64,000 nucleotides of DNA from JAAYJR01 sp964545315 (GCA_964545315.1 CAZJGI010000007.1:1-64000), one strand, 5' to 3'; positions 1-9,712 are shown, counted from the stretch's first letter. A program made the numbers and translations. The notes: generated by a model not told the origin, from the letters alone.

Positions 1-2
1 AA

Positions 3-182
3 AAGGGAGAAAATGAGCTTGAAATTGATGTTGTGAACCTATGGAGAAACCGGTTAATCAAAGATAAAATGCTTCCTGAAAATGAACGGTATACATGGAC
101 AATTGTTGAGGATATAAGAGCAAATGAAAATCCTCATCCTTCAGGATTAATAGGTCCTGTAACTATTGAGACAGAGAATTAG
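3..182 (+). CDS. C-terminal end of a glycoside hydrolase (GH106/GH2-like), partial
   Basis: Only the last 59 codons are present; the gene enters from the left edge and stops at TAG 180-182. The fragment holds the motif ENELEIDVVNLWRNRL, then a tryptophan-containing segment and SGLIGPVTIE. This arrangement is typical of the last beta-sandwich (galactose-binding-like) domain of large exported glycosidases such as GH106 alpha-L-rhamnosidases and GH2-like enzymes in Bacteroidota. The catalytic part lies outside the window, so the substrate cannot be named. It converges on the sulfatase locus and probably belongs to the same or an adjoining polysaccharide utilisation locus. Family assignment is moderate; the reading frame is secure. 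Confidence 0.7.
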   Translation, partial: KGENELEIDVVNLWRNRLIKDKMLPENERYTWTIVEDIRANENPHPSGLIGPVTIETEN

Positions 183-197
183 CATACATTAAACTTG

Positions 198-250
198 ATA
201 ATGCTGTTCATTACCTCATTCAGGATGCAATGAACAGCATTATTTTATAT
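198..250. terminator. Bidirectional hairpin between convergent genes
   Basis: A perfect 15-bp inverted repeat (198-212 with 229-243) encloses a 16-nt loop and is followed by TTTATAT. It lies between the rightward glycosidase end (stop at 182) and the leftward SDR end (stop at 308), so it could terminate transcription from both sides. Confidence 0.75.
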
Positions 251-307
251 TTCTAACCCAAATAAAGTATTCGCCTCAGCAGCAGGAATTGTAAACCAGG
301 CATAATA

Positions 308-1021
308 TTAATCAAAAGGAAGGCCACTTCTTCTCCTGATATAAATATGATCGATTGTTCCCTTGCCTTTTCTGGTCAATAAAAATCCTATAATATCAGC
401 GATTTCCTCAGGTTGTATCAGTTCATCAGTATCAATATCAGGGCGCATCTCACGGACCATTTCAGTACCTACACCTCCGGGAGAAATCAAATGCACCTTA
501 ATACCATGCTTTTGAACCTCTTTTGCCAGCACTTTTGTGAAACCTGCCAAGGCATGTTTTGAAGATGAGTAAACTGATTGATTAGCATATCCCTTAAAAC
601 CAACCACAGAACAAATATTAATAATAAACGGATTTTCACTTTCCCTTAAAAAAGGGATAGCAGCTTTACAGAGAAAAAAAGGTGCCCGGGCATTTACCTC
701 AAACAATCTGTTCCAGACCTTTATATCTGTTTCTTCAACAGGGGCTGAAAAAGATGATCCTGCATTATTTATCAGGACATCAATTTGTCCGAAATGCCGC
801 CATGTCTCTTCCACTATTCTTTCCGGGCTGTCTTCAAGGCTAAGGTCAGCTTCTATAACCAGGCACTGACTTCCCTCCGACTCAATTTCTGATTTCACCT
901 TATTTAGTAATTGGGAATTCCGCCCGGTAATTACAAGATTATAATTAAGAGCTGCAAGTTTTAATGCAATAATTCTGCCTATGCCTCTTGAAGCTCCGGT
1001 TACAATAGCTGTAGGTTTCAT
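308..1021 (-). CDS. Short-chain dehydrogenase/reductase (SDR)
   Basis: A 237-residue classical SDR, predicted cytosolic NAD(P)-dependent oxidoreductase. Visible motifs are the Rossmann glycine pattern TGASRGIG (residues 8-15), NNAG at 85-88, and the catalytic Ser138, Tyr151 and Lys155 within S-V-V...YSSSK. The length is close to the usual 240-250. The last 15 residues (basic, with a run of three Arg) are not typical of the family. It is the last gene of the leftward series that contains SusC, SusD and the sulfatase, and it begins close to the broken sulfatase end, so it may act on a sugar or sugar acid released by that locus. The substrate cannot be read from the sequence. Confidence 0.9.
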   Translation of the reverse strand: MKPTAIVTGASRGIGRIIALKLAALNYNLVITGRNSQLLNKVKSEIESEGSQCLVIEADLSLEDSPERIVEETWRHFGQIDVLINNAGSSFSAPVEETDIKVWNRLFEVNARAPFFLCKAAIPFLRESENPFIINICSVVGFKGYANQSVYSSSKHALAGFTKVLAKEVQKHGIKVHLISPGGVGTEMVREMRPDIDTDELIQPEEIADIIGFLLTRKGKGTIDHIYIRRRSGLPFD

Positions 1022-1103
1022 TCTTATCTGTTATGGTTATCCCGGATAAAATTAATGAAAAAAAGGGTTCTTCGAAAAAACCAAAGAATATTCCTTATTA
1101 CAG

Positions 1104-1203
1104 NNNNNNNNNNNNNNNNNNNNNNNNNNNNNNNNNNNNNNNNNNNNNNNNNNNNNNNNNNNNNNNNNNNNNNNNNNNNNNNNNNNNNNNNNNNNNNNNN
1201 NNN
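1104..1203. other. Assembly gap (100 N)
   Basis: One hundred consecutive N interrupt the 3' part of the sulfatase gene. The round number suggests a scaffolding placeholder, so the real distance is unknown. The open frame that continues on the far side (1024-1103) reads a lysine- and phenylalanine-rich tail with no resemblance to a sulfatase C-terminus and should not be taken as part of the protein. Confidence 0.98.
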
Positions 1204-2364
1204 TTCGCATAATGACGGATAGATATCAACAAACTCTACCAATGCATTACTTTTTTTTCCTGGGTCCTGGCCGGGAGCCTTGACAATAAGGGGTGCATGG
1301 GCAGCTCTTCTAAAGCTGCTATGCTTACTCCAAAAGCCGTGTTCTCCAAGGAACCAACCATGATCTCCCCATAATATTATTATTGTATTTTCTGATAATC
1401 CGAGGCTTTCCATGGCATTCAATACTAAACCCACTTGTGCATCCACATAGCTTATACATGCATAATAACCGTGAATCAGGTTTTTTGCCAATGAATCGGG
1501 TAACGGGCCTTCTTTCGGAATTCCATAATAAGCACGTAATTCGCTCCAGTTGAACTTTGCGGCATCCGGAGCATCCTTGGCTAAATAACTGTTTTCAGTC
1601 AACCTGATATCATTTTTATCATATATGTCCCAGTATTTGGCGGGTGCATTGAATGGCAGGTGGGGCTTATGAAATCCTACAGCAAGAAAAAAAGGTTCAC
1701 CACTGTTCTGAAAACTCTGAAGCTCTTCGATTGCCTTATTGGCAATCTGTCCATCATTATACATTATATCAGGAATATCAGGCTTTTCATATGGCAAGCC
1801 TCTTTTCGGCAATATCCTCGGCTCTCCTATATTTCCCTCTTTTGCGGCATCCTTATTTAATTCCTCAAAAATCCGGATACCCTCGGCCGACTGATAATCC
1901 CATGCTGTTGTTGTCATTGGCGGCCTCCATATCCTGTCCCAACTTCCTTTGCCATCTTCGAAGTTATGGTATATTTTACCGAGTGATACAGTAGTGTAAT
2001 GATTATTCTTAAAATGCATGGGAAGGCTTACAACTCCCGGCATATGAACATCCTGTGAAATATTGTACCCCGGGCCAAACCTGTTGAAGCTGTTATAGAC
2101 GCCACTAAGGAGTGAAGCTCTTGAAGGCCCGCACACCGGATAGTTGCAATGGGAATTTAAAAAAACTATCCCTGACCTTGCCAGCCGGTCTATATTTGGT
2201 GACTTAACTTGAGACCTGCCGTAACAACCCAGTTCCGGCCTCAGGTCATCAACTGCAATGAAAAGTACATTTGGCTTGTCAGGCTTATTCCCTGCAGGTT
2301 GAACACCGTGGACTGAGAAAGTCGTAACAGCACCTAATAATTGTAATAAAATTATTTTGTTCAT
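1204..2364 (-). CDS. Iduronate-2-sulfatase-like arylsulfatase, truncated by gap
   Basis: The first 387 residues of a type I sulfatase of the iduronate-2-sulfatase (S1_7-like) group. A signal peptide covers about residues 1-20. The metal site begins with Asp39-Asp40. The formylglycine motif is C78-G-P-S-R82, so maturation by an anaerobic or FGE-type sulfatase-maturing enzyme is expected. Further active-site elements are Lys130, His232 in GFHKPHLPF and Asp334-His335 in WGDHG. The protein would be periplasmic and remove sulfate esters from a glycan. The sequence stops at VDIYPSLCE, where the family still has roughly a hundred residues to go. It lies 133 bp downstream of susD in the same direction, which marks the locus as one for a sulfated polysaccharide. 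Confidence 0.92.
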
Positions 2365-2410
2365 AAGTAAAATATAATTTATATTGGATCAAATGGTGTT
2401 TAACATAGAT

Positions 2411-2437
2411 GCAAAGGGAGGCCGGCCCTCCCTTTGC
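2411..2437 (-). promoter_or_regulatory. Strong intercistronic hairpin between susD and sulfatase
   Basis: A perfect 11-bp GC-rich stem (2411-2421 with 2427-2437) closes a 5-nt loop. In the direction of transcription it is followed by ATCTATG and not by a U-run, so it looks less like an intrinsic terminator than like an RNA-processing or 3'-end-stabilising element that would keep susC-susD mRNA more abundant than the downstream enzyme message. That role is inference. Confidence 0.6.
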
Positions 2438-2497
2438 TGTATTTTCATTTAATGAAATTGACACAAAAAATATATCAACATTAAACCGGAGATGGTT

Positions 2498-4126
2498 TTA
2501 ATCCCAATTTGGATTTTGTTCAATTGCGCCTTCGCTTAAGCCTATCTCCCTTATGGGGATTGGGTATAAGTAATCCCTTTCAGGCCTGAAATACCTTTTT
2601 TCACCTGATTCACAAATAATATAACCCTCAGCATTCCTGGCCTGCTTGGTAACTTTATAAACATTAGCAAAATAATATGCTCCCAGAATTGGTTTTGGCA
2701 ATACATCTTCTGCAATTTTCCATCTCATTATATCGTCATACCGGAAACCTTCCTGAGCGAGTTCCACAGCACGTTCACGGCGAATTTCCTCACGCATATC
2801 CAGTCCGTGCTGGGTGACAAAGCTGTTGCTTAAATGGGCAACACCGGCCCTGGTCCTCAAGAGGTTTATTGATTTATCCAGATCGGCATCAGAAATAGAA
2901 CCGTTGAGCTCGAATTTGGCTTCTGCATAATTAAGAAGCACCTCAGCATACCTTAACAGATGAATGTCAACAAATGATCTTGAAGCAACCCATCCTTCCA
3001 TGATGCTGTACTTTTTACACTGATATTTTGTGAAATTATTACCCCTCTCCCAGGTAAAGAAGTCTGCAGGATTCCTGTACACTTCTCCGTCAATAAATAA
3101 TGAAGCCTGCATACGCGGGTCCTTATTCCTGAACCAGTACCATGGAGTAGCTTCTTGTTGGGGAGTAACAGCCAGTGGTGATTTATCCCATGGCAGTCCG
3201 TCAACACACAGATAATTTTCCACCATAGCCCTGGTGACATTAACATATCCATTTGTTCTCACCCTGATTACGTTATGCCAGCGTATAGGATTATCAAGGC
3301 TTTCTCCGTAAACGACGGGAAGAATACACTCTTTGTTGGAAAATCCCTCTCCTTCCATCCGGAATAATTTATAATAGTCAGGATAAAGATTATGTTCTCC
3401 CTCTGTCATCACTGTTTGCGCAGCATTAACAGCCAGTTCAAGATGGGTAGCAGGCGTTCCGAAGTTATGAAATTTCTGACGGGTACCTTCATACAAAGCA
3501 ACACGGGCTTTAAATGCAAGTGCAGCGCTTCTTGAAACTCTTCCGTAGTCTGCTGCACCCAATTGGGTGAATGTCGGCAGGTTCTGAGCTGCAAAATCCA
3601 GGTCGTCATAAATCTGCTGTACAACGGCTGAACGTTCTGCCCTTCCTCCGTATAGTTCTTCATCACTTATATCCAAAGGTTTGAGAACCAAAGGTACACC
3701 TCCGTATTTCGCCAATAAGCTGAAATATGCATAAGCCCTCCACCATCTTGCCTCTGCCTGCCAGCGCGCAATATTTGCCAATTCAGAACCCTCAGACTGC
3801 TTTAATATCTCATTTGCTATAAATATTATCTGATAAGGCTTGTTCCAGTCGTTTGATGTATTGGGAACAATTCGCGTTCCGGCACTTATTTCATTTGGCG
3901 CTCTTCTGTCAACAGAATAATCAGTCCGCAGATCGTCAAAAACTATTTCATTCTCTCCGTCAACAAAAACATAAAAACGGTTACAGGCATCCTTGAAATT
4001 CTGATCAGTTGTCCAAAAAGCAGCATCACTTAAATTGGACTCAGGAATTCGGTCAAGATCCAACTCACAAGATCCTGAAAAGAATATTGTGATCAATAAT
4101 ATGATATATAATTTTATATTTTTCAT
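2498..4126 (-). CDS. SusD/RagB family nutrient-binding outer-membrane lipoprotein
   Basis: A SusD-type surface lipoprotein of about 542 residues. The start chosen is the ATG at 4124-4126, because it puts a lipoprotein leader directly at the N-terminus (MKNIKLYIILL..., lipobox ending at Cys20); an in-frame ATG 99 nt further upstream would add an unlikely hydrophilic extension. Family features are the aromatic-rich helices around AEARWWRAYAYF, RAEVLLNYAEAK-like text near residue 390 and the C-terminal block RPERDYLYPIP...QNPNW. SusD proteins cap the SusC barrel and bind glycan at the cell surface. The gene follows susC by 110 bp and precedes a sulfatase, so a sulfated glycan is the likely ligand. 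Confidence 0.95.
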   Translation of the reverse strand: MKNIKLYIILLITIFFSGSCELDLDRIPESNLSDAAFWTTDQNFKDACNRFYVFVDGENEIVFDDLRTDYSVDRRAPNEISAGTRIVPNTSNDWNKPYQIIFIANEILKQSEGSELANIARWQAEARWWRAYAYFSLLAKYGGVPLVLKPLDISDEELYGGRAERSAVVQQIYDDLDFAAQNLPTFTQLGAADYGRVSRSAALAFKARVALYEGTRQKFHNFGTPATHLELAVNAAQTVMTEGEHNLYPDYYKLFRMEGEGFSNKECILPVVYGESLDNPIRWHNVIRVRTNGYVNVTRAMVENYLCVDGLPWDKSPLAVTPQQEATPWYWFRNKDPRMQASLFIDGEVYRNPADFFTWERGNNFTKYQCKKYSIMEGWVASRSFVDIHLLRYAEVLLNYAEAKFELNGSISDADLDKSINLLRTRAGVAHLSNSFVTQHGLDMREEIRRERAVELAQEGFRYDDIMRWKIAEDVLPKPILGAYYFANVYKVTKQARNAEGYIICESGEKRYFRPERDYLYPIPIREIGLSEGAIEQNPNWD

Positions 4127-4236
4127 TTTATTAAGATTATTTGTTTTCTTAAGTACAAGATATAAATCACACAGATTGTCCATCATCTTTTGGTAACCTG
4201 CATTTAATCGTAGTACTGGTTTCATATTTACAAATT

Positions 4237-7200
4237 TTAAAATGTAATATTCAATCCTAATGATATTGTCCTGTAAAAAGGATATATATTTCCGGCATTA
4301 TTCGGATATTCAGGATCATAGAAAGATAATGTCTTCGTAGCTTCCCAAAGATCCTGCCCTGCAACATAGATTCTTGCTTTACTCATAAAAGCCCTCTGAG
4401 AGACAGAAGCAGGAAGGGTATAACCCAGTTCAATATTTTTAAGGCGGATATATGCACCGTTTTGAAGCCAGTAATCCGATTCCCAGTAGCTATGAGTACC
4501 TTCTACATATAGTCTGGGCCAGAAAGCATCAAGATTATCGGGGGTCCAGTAATCGAGGTGTTCCTTATAAGGCATTTTGGACTGAGTCCGAACCGGGATC
4601 ATCTGCGATGGATTTACGAAGAACACTCTTTTCCCGATTCCCTGTAAGAAGCTTGAAAAATCAAATCCTTTCCAACTGAATGCTAAATTTACTCCGAATG
4701 AATACCTCGGATTATCATCGCCCAGGTGTACAAGATCACCATGGTCTTCCATCGTACCTGATCCTGCAGATATCCTTTTATTTCCATCGATATCAATATA
4801 TTTCATATCACCTGCACTTGTAAGGGCATGAATAAATACATCATAAGCTTCTACCTCTTCAACATTTTTAAATAACCCTTCTGTTTTATACCCCCAAATA
4901 GAACCCAGAGGCATTCCTTCTGTAAGAAATACCCTGCCGGCAGTTACAATATTCCTACCCTCATATTTGATCAACTCATTTGTATTATCTGACAAATTCA
5001 GGGTAGCTGAGTATTTAAAATCTTTAGACATATTCCTGTAGGTAACGCTAAATTCCCAGCCACGGGTTTCGAGCTCTCCCACATTATAGGAAGGAAGTCC
5101 TACTCCTATCAATGATGGTACCTGCAGGGATGCAAGCATGTTTTTGTTCCTTTTATTATAGATATCCCCACTGAATACCAACTGATTATTTAACATTGCA
5201 ATATCAACACCAATATTTCCTGTTTCTATCGTCTCCCATGTTTTTGTTTCTGAGGCAATAGTAGTTTTATATACATATTGTGTGCGGGAATTACCGAAAG
5301 GCAGGTTATTATTTGAAGTCAGTAACCCAATGTAATCATAATATCCAAGAGCCTGTGAATTGCCCAGCTGGCCCCAGGATGCCCTTAATTTTAGGTCATT
5401 TATGAAAGATACACCCTGAAAGAAGTTTTCCCTGGCAATATTCCACCCTACAGAAAACGAGGGGAACAGATTCCACCGGACTGAAGGTGCAAGCCTTGAA
5501 CTGCCGTCATACCTTACATTTACTTCCATAAGATACTTTTCTTTGTAGTTGTAGTTTAACCTGCCAAATACGGCTGCAGTTGCGTAAGTAATGATCTCGT
5601 CACTTGTAGTCTGGCTTGCCGGGTCACTCCAACCTAAACTATAAAAATCATTTGTGACCATTCCTGAAGCAGTTGCAGTAACAGCCATACTTTTATAATC
5701 TTCATAAGAGTATCCACCCATAAGTGTAAAATTATGGGAATCGGCAAAAGATCTGTCATATGTAGCAAAAGCCTGTAGTGAAGCATAATCAGAACGGAAC
5801 ATCACTCTTGTCATTGAATTGGGAATATTGGCAGTAACATTAATAGTGCCTTGAGGCCCGTAATTTTCAATAGTCCTGCGATTAACATACTGTTCATTAT
5901 TTCCCCGTCTTTTAGATCCTATGACGTTGAAAACCAATCCGGGTACTATATTTTCGATTATCAGGTTTGCCTTACCGTCGATCAAATGGTTATTTCTTGT
6001 GTTTATACCACCTTCTTTAGCCATGGCAGTAGGATGAACCCCCTGCCTGGACATATAAGTACCATCAGGAAGAACATCACCCAGCCTTGCCCATGGATAG
6101 TTATAGGCAGAATTGATCATTGAATTTGATCCATAGCTTGACTCATAAATATTTTCGTTTGTATATGCCACGGAAGTACCTAAACTTACGTATTTGTTAA
6201 ATTTGTTGTCCAGGTTTAACCTTATATTGTACCTGTCATTTGAATCAGGTCCTATCCTTACCATTCCCTCGCGGTTGTAATATCCGGCAGAAAGATAATA
6301 AGAGGTTCTGTCGCTTCCTCCCCTTACAGAAAGGTTATGACTTTGAACAGGATTATTCCTTTTGGTATACATTTTAATTTTATCAAAGTTGCCATAACTT
6401 TCCCACCTGTTTGGGCTGTCGGGCAAAACAACGAAAGGTTGACCCGGCCACCAGTCGTTGGGGCATATCCCTCTGCTGTCCCTAACATCCAGGCTTTTCC
6501 CCTGCATCCATTCATAATGAACGGGTTCATATACGGAGGATAATCCTGCGTTAACATGTGCTTCATCATACATCCGGGCCTCTACCCATGAATCAAGCCT
6601 GTGGGGCATCCTGGCCGGATTTGTGATTCCATAATTACCGGAATATTCGACAGCTATCTTTTCATATTTTTTACCACTCTTGGTGGTTACCAGAACAACG
6701 CCACCAGCTGCATTGGAGCCGTAAATAGCCGACGCAGCAGCATCTTTTAAAACGGAAATGCTTTCAATATCATTAGGGTTCAACTCATCCAGTGATCCCA
6801 CTGCCCCATCAACTATCACAAGGGCTGCAGCACTATTAGCCGATGTAATACCGCGGATCTGAATGTTATAATTTTCCGAACCGGGTTTTCCACTGCTTTT
6901 CGTCACAGTAACACCTGGCAGCGCACCTTGTATAGCGGCTATAGTATTAGGAACTGCCTTGTTTTCAAAAACTTCGCTGGAAGCTACTGCTACAGAACCT
7001 GTCAGATTAACCTTCTTTTGTGTACCATAACCAATAGCAACTACCTCTGCCAGTCCGATACTTTCTTCCTCTAATACGACAGTGAAAGTGGTCCTGCCTT
7101 CGATCGCCACTTCCTGCGATCTCATTCCAACAAACGAAAATTGCAGGACTTCAGCGCTTTCAGGAATTGTAAGGGTAAAATTACCGTCACTATCAGTAAC

Positions 7201-7689
7201 AGTTCCTGTGGTAGTACCTCTCACAATTATGGAGACCCCGGGAAGCGGCACCCCACTCTGGTCGGTAACAACACCTGTAACAGTTCTCTGCTGTTGGGTT
7301 TGTATTTTTAATAATGACTTATCCTCCTTTCCCGTTAAAATAACTTGCCGGTTACTTCTTATTTCATAATCAACTCCGGCTGTTTCGCATACTGACATCA
7401 AAACTTCTTCCAGAGCTTCGTCAACAAAATTTACCGAATACTTTTTGGAAGGGTTAAAAATTTCGTCTTTGTACAAAAAAACGTGTCCGGTTTGATTCTC
7501 AATGGTTTCCAATACCTCCTGTATGGTTGCTTTTTCAAACTGCAACGTTATTTTCATCTGGGAAAAACCTTTTCCGAAGGTTATGAAAACCAACATAGTA
7601 AAAATCAGCGTTAGTTTCATCTTTTTAAAATTTAAATTACGTTTCCGGGTTTCCCTATGCAGGTAAACCATTTCTCGCTTTTTTTTCAT
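4237..7689 (-). CDS. SusC/RagA family TonB-dependent receptor with STN domain
   Basis: An outer-membrane TonB-dependent oligosaccharide importer of up to 1150 residues. Order: basic n-region and signal peptide (ending near G-F-S-Q, residue 44), STN domain (about 46-112) that contacts the FecR anti-sigma, carboxypeptidase-regulatory-like domain (about 135-205; VTGVVTDQSGVPLPGV), plug (about 225-340) with the SusC signature around SISVLKDAAASAIYG, then a beta-barrel ending in an aromatic-hydrophobic strand (LGLNITF). The first ATG is kept, but Met24 (7618-7620) gives a more compact signal peptide and could be the true start. It lies downstream of sigma and fecR and upstream of susD, the standard arrangement of a trans-envelope signalling PUL. 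Confidence 0.96.
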   Translation of the reverse strand: MKKKREMVYLHRETRKRNLNFKKMKLTLIFTMLVFITFGKGFSQMKITLQFEKATIQEVLETIENQTGHVFLYKDEIFNPSKKYSVNFVDEALEEVLMSVCETAGVDYEIRSNRQVILTGKEDKSLLKIQTQQQRTVTGVVTDQSGVPLPGVSIIVRGTTTGTVTDSDGNFTLTIPESAEVLQFSFVGMRSQEVAIEGRTTFTVVLEEESIGLAEVVAIGYGTQKKVNLTGSVAVASSEVFENKAVPNTIAAIQGALPGVTVTKSSGKPGSENYNIQIRGITSANSAAALVIVDGAVGSLDELNPNDIESISVLKDAAASAIYGSNAAGGVVLVTTKSGKKYEKIAVEYSGNYGITNPARMPHRLDSWVEARMYDEAHVNAGLSSVYEPVHYEWMQGKSLDVRDSRGICPNDWWPGQPFVVLPDSPNRWESYGNFDKIKMYTKRNNPVQSHNLSVRGGSDRTSYYLSAGYYNREGMVRIGPDSNDRYNIRLNLDNKFNKYVSLGTSVAYTNENIYESSYGSNSMINSAYNYPWARLGDVLPDGTYMSRQGVHPTAMAKEGGINTRNNHLIDGKANLIIENIVPGLVFNVIGSKRRGNNEQYVNRRTIENYGPQGTINVTANIPNSMTRVMFRSDYASLQAFATYDRSFADSHNFTLMGGYSYEDYKSMAVTATASGMVTNDFYSLGWSDPASQTTSDEIITYATAAVFGRLNYNYKEKYLMEVNVRYDGSSRLAPSVRWNLFPSFSVGWNIARENFFQGVSFINDLKLRASWGQLGNSQALGYYDYIGLLTSNNNLPFGNSRTQYVYKTTIASETKTWETIETGNIGVDIAMLNNQLVFSGDIYNKRNKNMLASLQVPSLIGVGLPSYNVGELETRGWEFSVTYRNMSKDFKYSATLNLSDNTNELIKYEGRNIVTAGRVFLTEGMPLGSIWGYKTEGLFKNVEEVEAYDVFIHALTSAGDMKYIDIDGNKRISAGSGTMEDHGDLVHLGDDNPRYSFGVNLAFSWKGFDFSSFLQGIGKRVFFVNPSQMIPVRTQSKMPYKEHLDYWTPDNLDAFWPRLYVEGTHSYWESDYWLQNGAYIRLKNIELGYTLPASVSQRAFMSKARIYVAGQDLWEATKTLSFYDPEYPNNAGNIYPFYRTISLGLNITF

Positions 7690-7733
7690 AGTTTTAAACT
7701 GTTAAGTTACACAACATTAAAATTTAACACTCG

Positions 7734-7770
7734 AAAACCGGTAAGCGTTGCAGCGCGTGCCGGTTTTTTT
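7734..7770. terminator. Hairpin in the fecR-susC intergenic gap
   Basis: An 8-bp repeat AAAACCGG (7734-7741) pairs with CCGGTTTT (7760-7767) around an 18-nt loop. The T-run lies on the + strand side, and a leftward transcript would carry only four U after the stem, so it may attenuate between fecR and susC and not fully stop transcription. It overlaps the fecR stop codon. Confidence 0.4.
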
Positions 7771-8980
7771 AATTATTTATCTGATAGTAATTTTCTCCAA
7801 TTTCCAATATTTTAACAGAAGCTGCATCTGCAACGTTTTTAAGTACTGTTTCACGACTGTCGGCCAGTTCCAGTTTCCCTGAAATCTTTATGTTACCGAA
7901 AAACGGGTCGCTGTATTTAATACGGATGTTGAAATAACGTTCCAGCCTTTTAACTATACGGCTGAGGTCGGTGCTTTCAAACTTTAAAAGGCCTTCTTTC
8001 CAGAGAATATAGTTTTGAATATCGACAGTTTTTAATTGAGTAGTACGTTCAGTCTTGTTGAAAGCGGCCAGTTGACCGGGATTTATATCTGTAGTTTCAG
8101 AAAACATTCCTGTGCTGTTTTGTTCAAGCCGTATTTTACCTTCAGCAACCACGGTTTCAATGATGTTGTCAGAAGGATAAACCGAAACATTAAACTGTGT
8201 GCCCAGCACTTTTATCCGGATATCAGTAGTTTGAACTATAAATGGCATTTTGTCATTGTGCTCAACTGCAAAAAAGGCTTCACCTACAAGAAAAACTTCA
8301 CGGGTTTTATCGGTAAAAAACTCAGGATAAATCAGTCTGCTCCCTGCATTTAAATTCACTTTGGTACCATCGGGTAATATAAGTTCCGAGGTTTTTCCAT
8401 AAGGAATGACCAGTTGGTTCATCCCCGGGATTCGCTTATCTGAAAGTTTTTCAGAGTCAATCACATTATTGTCTACCACTACCTGACCATCCTGCCGGTG
8501 TTCGATATGTGAATTTTTTTCGCTGAGAAGAATATTATCACCTCCTGGCATTATAAGCCTTGCCTGATCTTCAAGACTGGGTTCGGCTGTTTCAATGGCA
8601 GCAAATTTTGGATTGAAATTGTCTTTCTGGTAGAAAAGCAATGCGCCAATGGAAAAGAAAAGGATAGCAACCGCAGCATATCTTAATATTCCTAAAAGTA
8701 ATTTTCTATTTTCCCGGATATGCTTGTGTTCTTCCACCTGTTTCAGTATACGGGTGAAAATTATTATTTTTTCGTCTTCAGGAAGTTCTTTGTCGTTCGT
8801 GTATAATTTTTGCAGGATTCTCCTTGCCAGTTGCATGTTTTCTTTTTCTTTTGGATTGTTGGCTTCAAACGACTTCCACCATTCGTCCAGTTCGTGGCCG
8901 GGATCGAATACCCATTGGATGAACCGTTTTTCTTCAAGATATTTACTGATGTCTTTCATATAAATTTGTTCACTCTGCAC
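7769..8980 (-). CDS. FecR family anti-sigma factor (DUF4974 C-terminus)
   Basis: A 403-residue inner-membrane anti-sigma regulator. The N-terminal cytoplasmic part (1-94) should bind the sigma factor encoded next door; one membrane segment lies at about 95-116; the periplasmic FecR domain follows at about 195-290 (VIPYGKTSELILPDGTKV, then VLGTQFNVSVYP); the C-terminal DUF4974 region (about 325-400) contains EGLLKFESTDLSRIVKRLER and is the part expected to touch the STN domain of SusC. Met8 (8957-8959) is an alternative start that matches the usual beginning of these proteins. It is downstream of the ECF sigma gene by 113 bp and upstream of susC. Confidence 0.95.
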   Translation of the reverse strand: MQSEQIYMKDISKYLEEKRFIQWVFDPGHELDEWWKSFEANNPKEKENMQLARRILQKLYTNDKELPEDEKIIIFTRILKQVEEHKHIRENRKLLLGILRYAAVAILFFSIGALLFYQKDNFNPKFAAIETAEPSLEDQARLIMPGGDNILLSEKNSHIEHRQDGQVVVDNNVIDSEKLSDKRIPGMNQLVIPYGKTSELILPDGTKVNLNAGSRLIYPEFFTDKTREVFLVGEAFFAVEHNDKMPFIVQTTDIRIKVLGTQFNVSVYPSDNIIETVVAEGKIRLEQNSTGMFSETTDINPGQLAAFNKTERTTQLKTVDIQNYILWKEGLLKFESTDLSRIVKRLERYFNIRIKYSDPFFGNIKISGKLELADSRETVLKNVADAASVKILEIGENYYQINN

Positions 8981-9093
8981 TATAAGGCCTTCAATCTTTA
9001 TAATATGGACAGATTTTTTAACTTTTTTTTACAAAAAAAATTAGTGTCTGAAAATGAGTGCGGAATGAACTAGTTTATAGATGAACCCAATCT

Positions 9094-9648
9094 CTATTTC
9101 CCAAATTGTTTACGTATTGAGGTTAATGCACGGTAAACCTGTTTACGGACCGATTCTATGGAAATGTTCAGGACCTGTGCAATTTCACAATATTCCATGG
9201 ATCTGTTAAAACGCAAATATAACGCCTCTCTCTGCCTGGAAGGTAATTTTGTAAGAACATCAATTATCCTGTGGTTCAGTTCAGCCTCCTCTTCGTCATC
9301 AATTATGACTTTTTCAATACTGTATTCCGGTTCAAACTGCAGTTCACATTCTGATTCGTCAGCAAGCTTACGGTTGAGTTTCAACTTTTTTATGAGATTG
9401 CGTTTCATAGCCAGCAGGAGGTAAAAGGGCAGGTTTTCAGGCTTAGTTTTATTGGTTTTCCTTTTCAAATACAAATCAAGAAAAACTTCCTGGATGGCAT
9501 CTTTAACCAGACTTTCATCTTTGCTAAGCTTGGTGCCATAACGATAGAGCATCTCTACATTAATATTGTACAGATAAGCGAATGCTTCCTGGTCTCCTGT
9601 CAGAAAACTTTCCCAAATGAGTGAATTGCAATTGCCCTTCTTCGCCAT
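9094..9648 (-). CDS. ECF-type RNA polymerase sigma factor
   Basis: A 184-residue sigma-70 family protein with only regions 2 and 4. Region 2 spans about residues 18-90 (GDQEAFAYLYNINVEMLYRYG, with DAIQEVFLDLY), and region 4 about 125-180, with LPSRQREALYLRF followed by a helix-turn-helix (EIAQVLNISIESVRKQV). There is a strongly acidic linker near residues 105-122. It should be held inactive by the FecR protein encoded downstream and released when SusC binds its glycan, then activate susC-susD and the enzymes. Its own promoter is a good housekeeping-type match at 9681-9712. Confidence 0.96.
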   Translation of the reverse strand: MAKKGNCNSLIWESFLTGDQEAFAYLYNINVEMLYRYGTKLSKDESLVKDAIQEVFLDLYLKRKTNKTKPENLPFYLLLAMKRNLIKKLKLNRKLADESECELQFEPEYSIEKVIIDDEEEAELNHRIIDVLTKLPSRQREALYLRFNRSMEYCEIAQVLNISIESVRKQVYRALTSIRKQFGK

Positions 9649-9680
9649 AGACCATTTGACTCTATTAATTTTATTAACTT

Positions 9681-9712
9681 CAAAGATAGAGATTTTATAA
9701 CTTTACAACAAA
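9681..9712 (-). promoter_or_regulatory. Bacteroidota-type promoter of the ECF sigma gene
   Basis: On the minus strand, TTTG (9709-9712) and TATCTTTG (9681-9688) are separated by 20 nt. This matches the known Bacteroidota primary-sigma pattern TTTG-N19-21-TAnnTTTG. It would start RNA roughly 25-30 nt before the ATG of the sigma gene, meaning that the switch itself is expressed constitutively. Confidence 0.75.

Noticed and set aside
1024..1103. Reading of the sulfatase frame through the N-run into a 25-residue tail
   Set aside because: The tail has no sulfatase character, the gap length is unknown, and the frame across N is meaningless.
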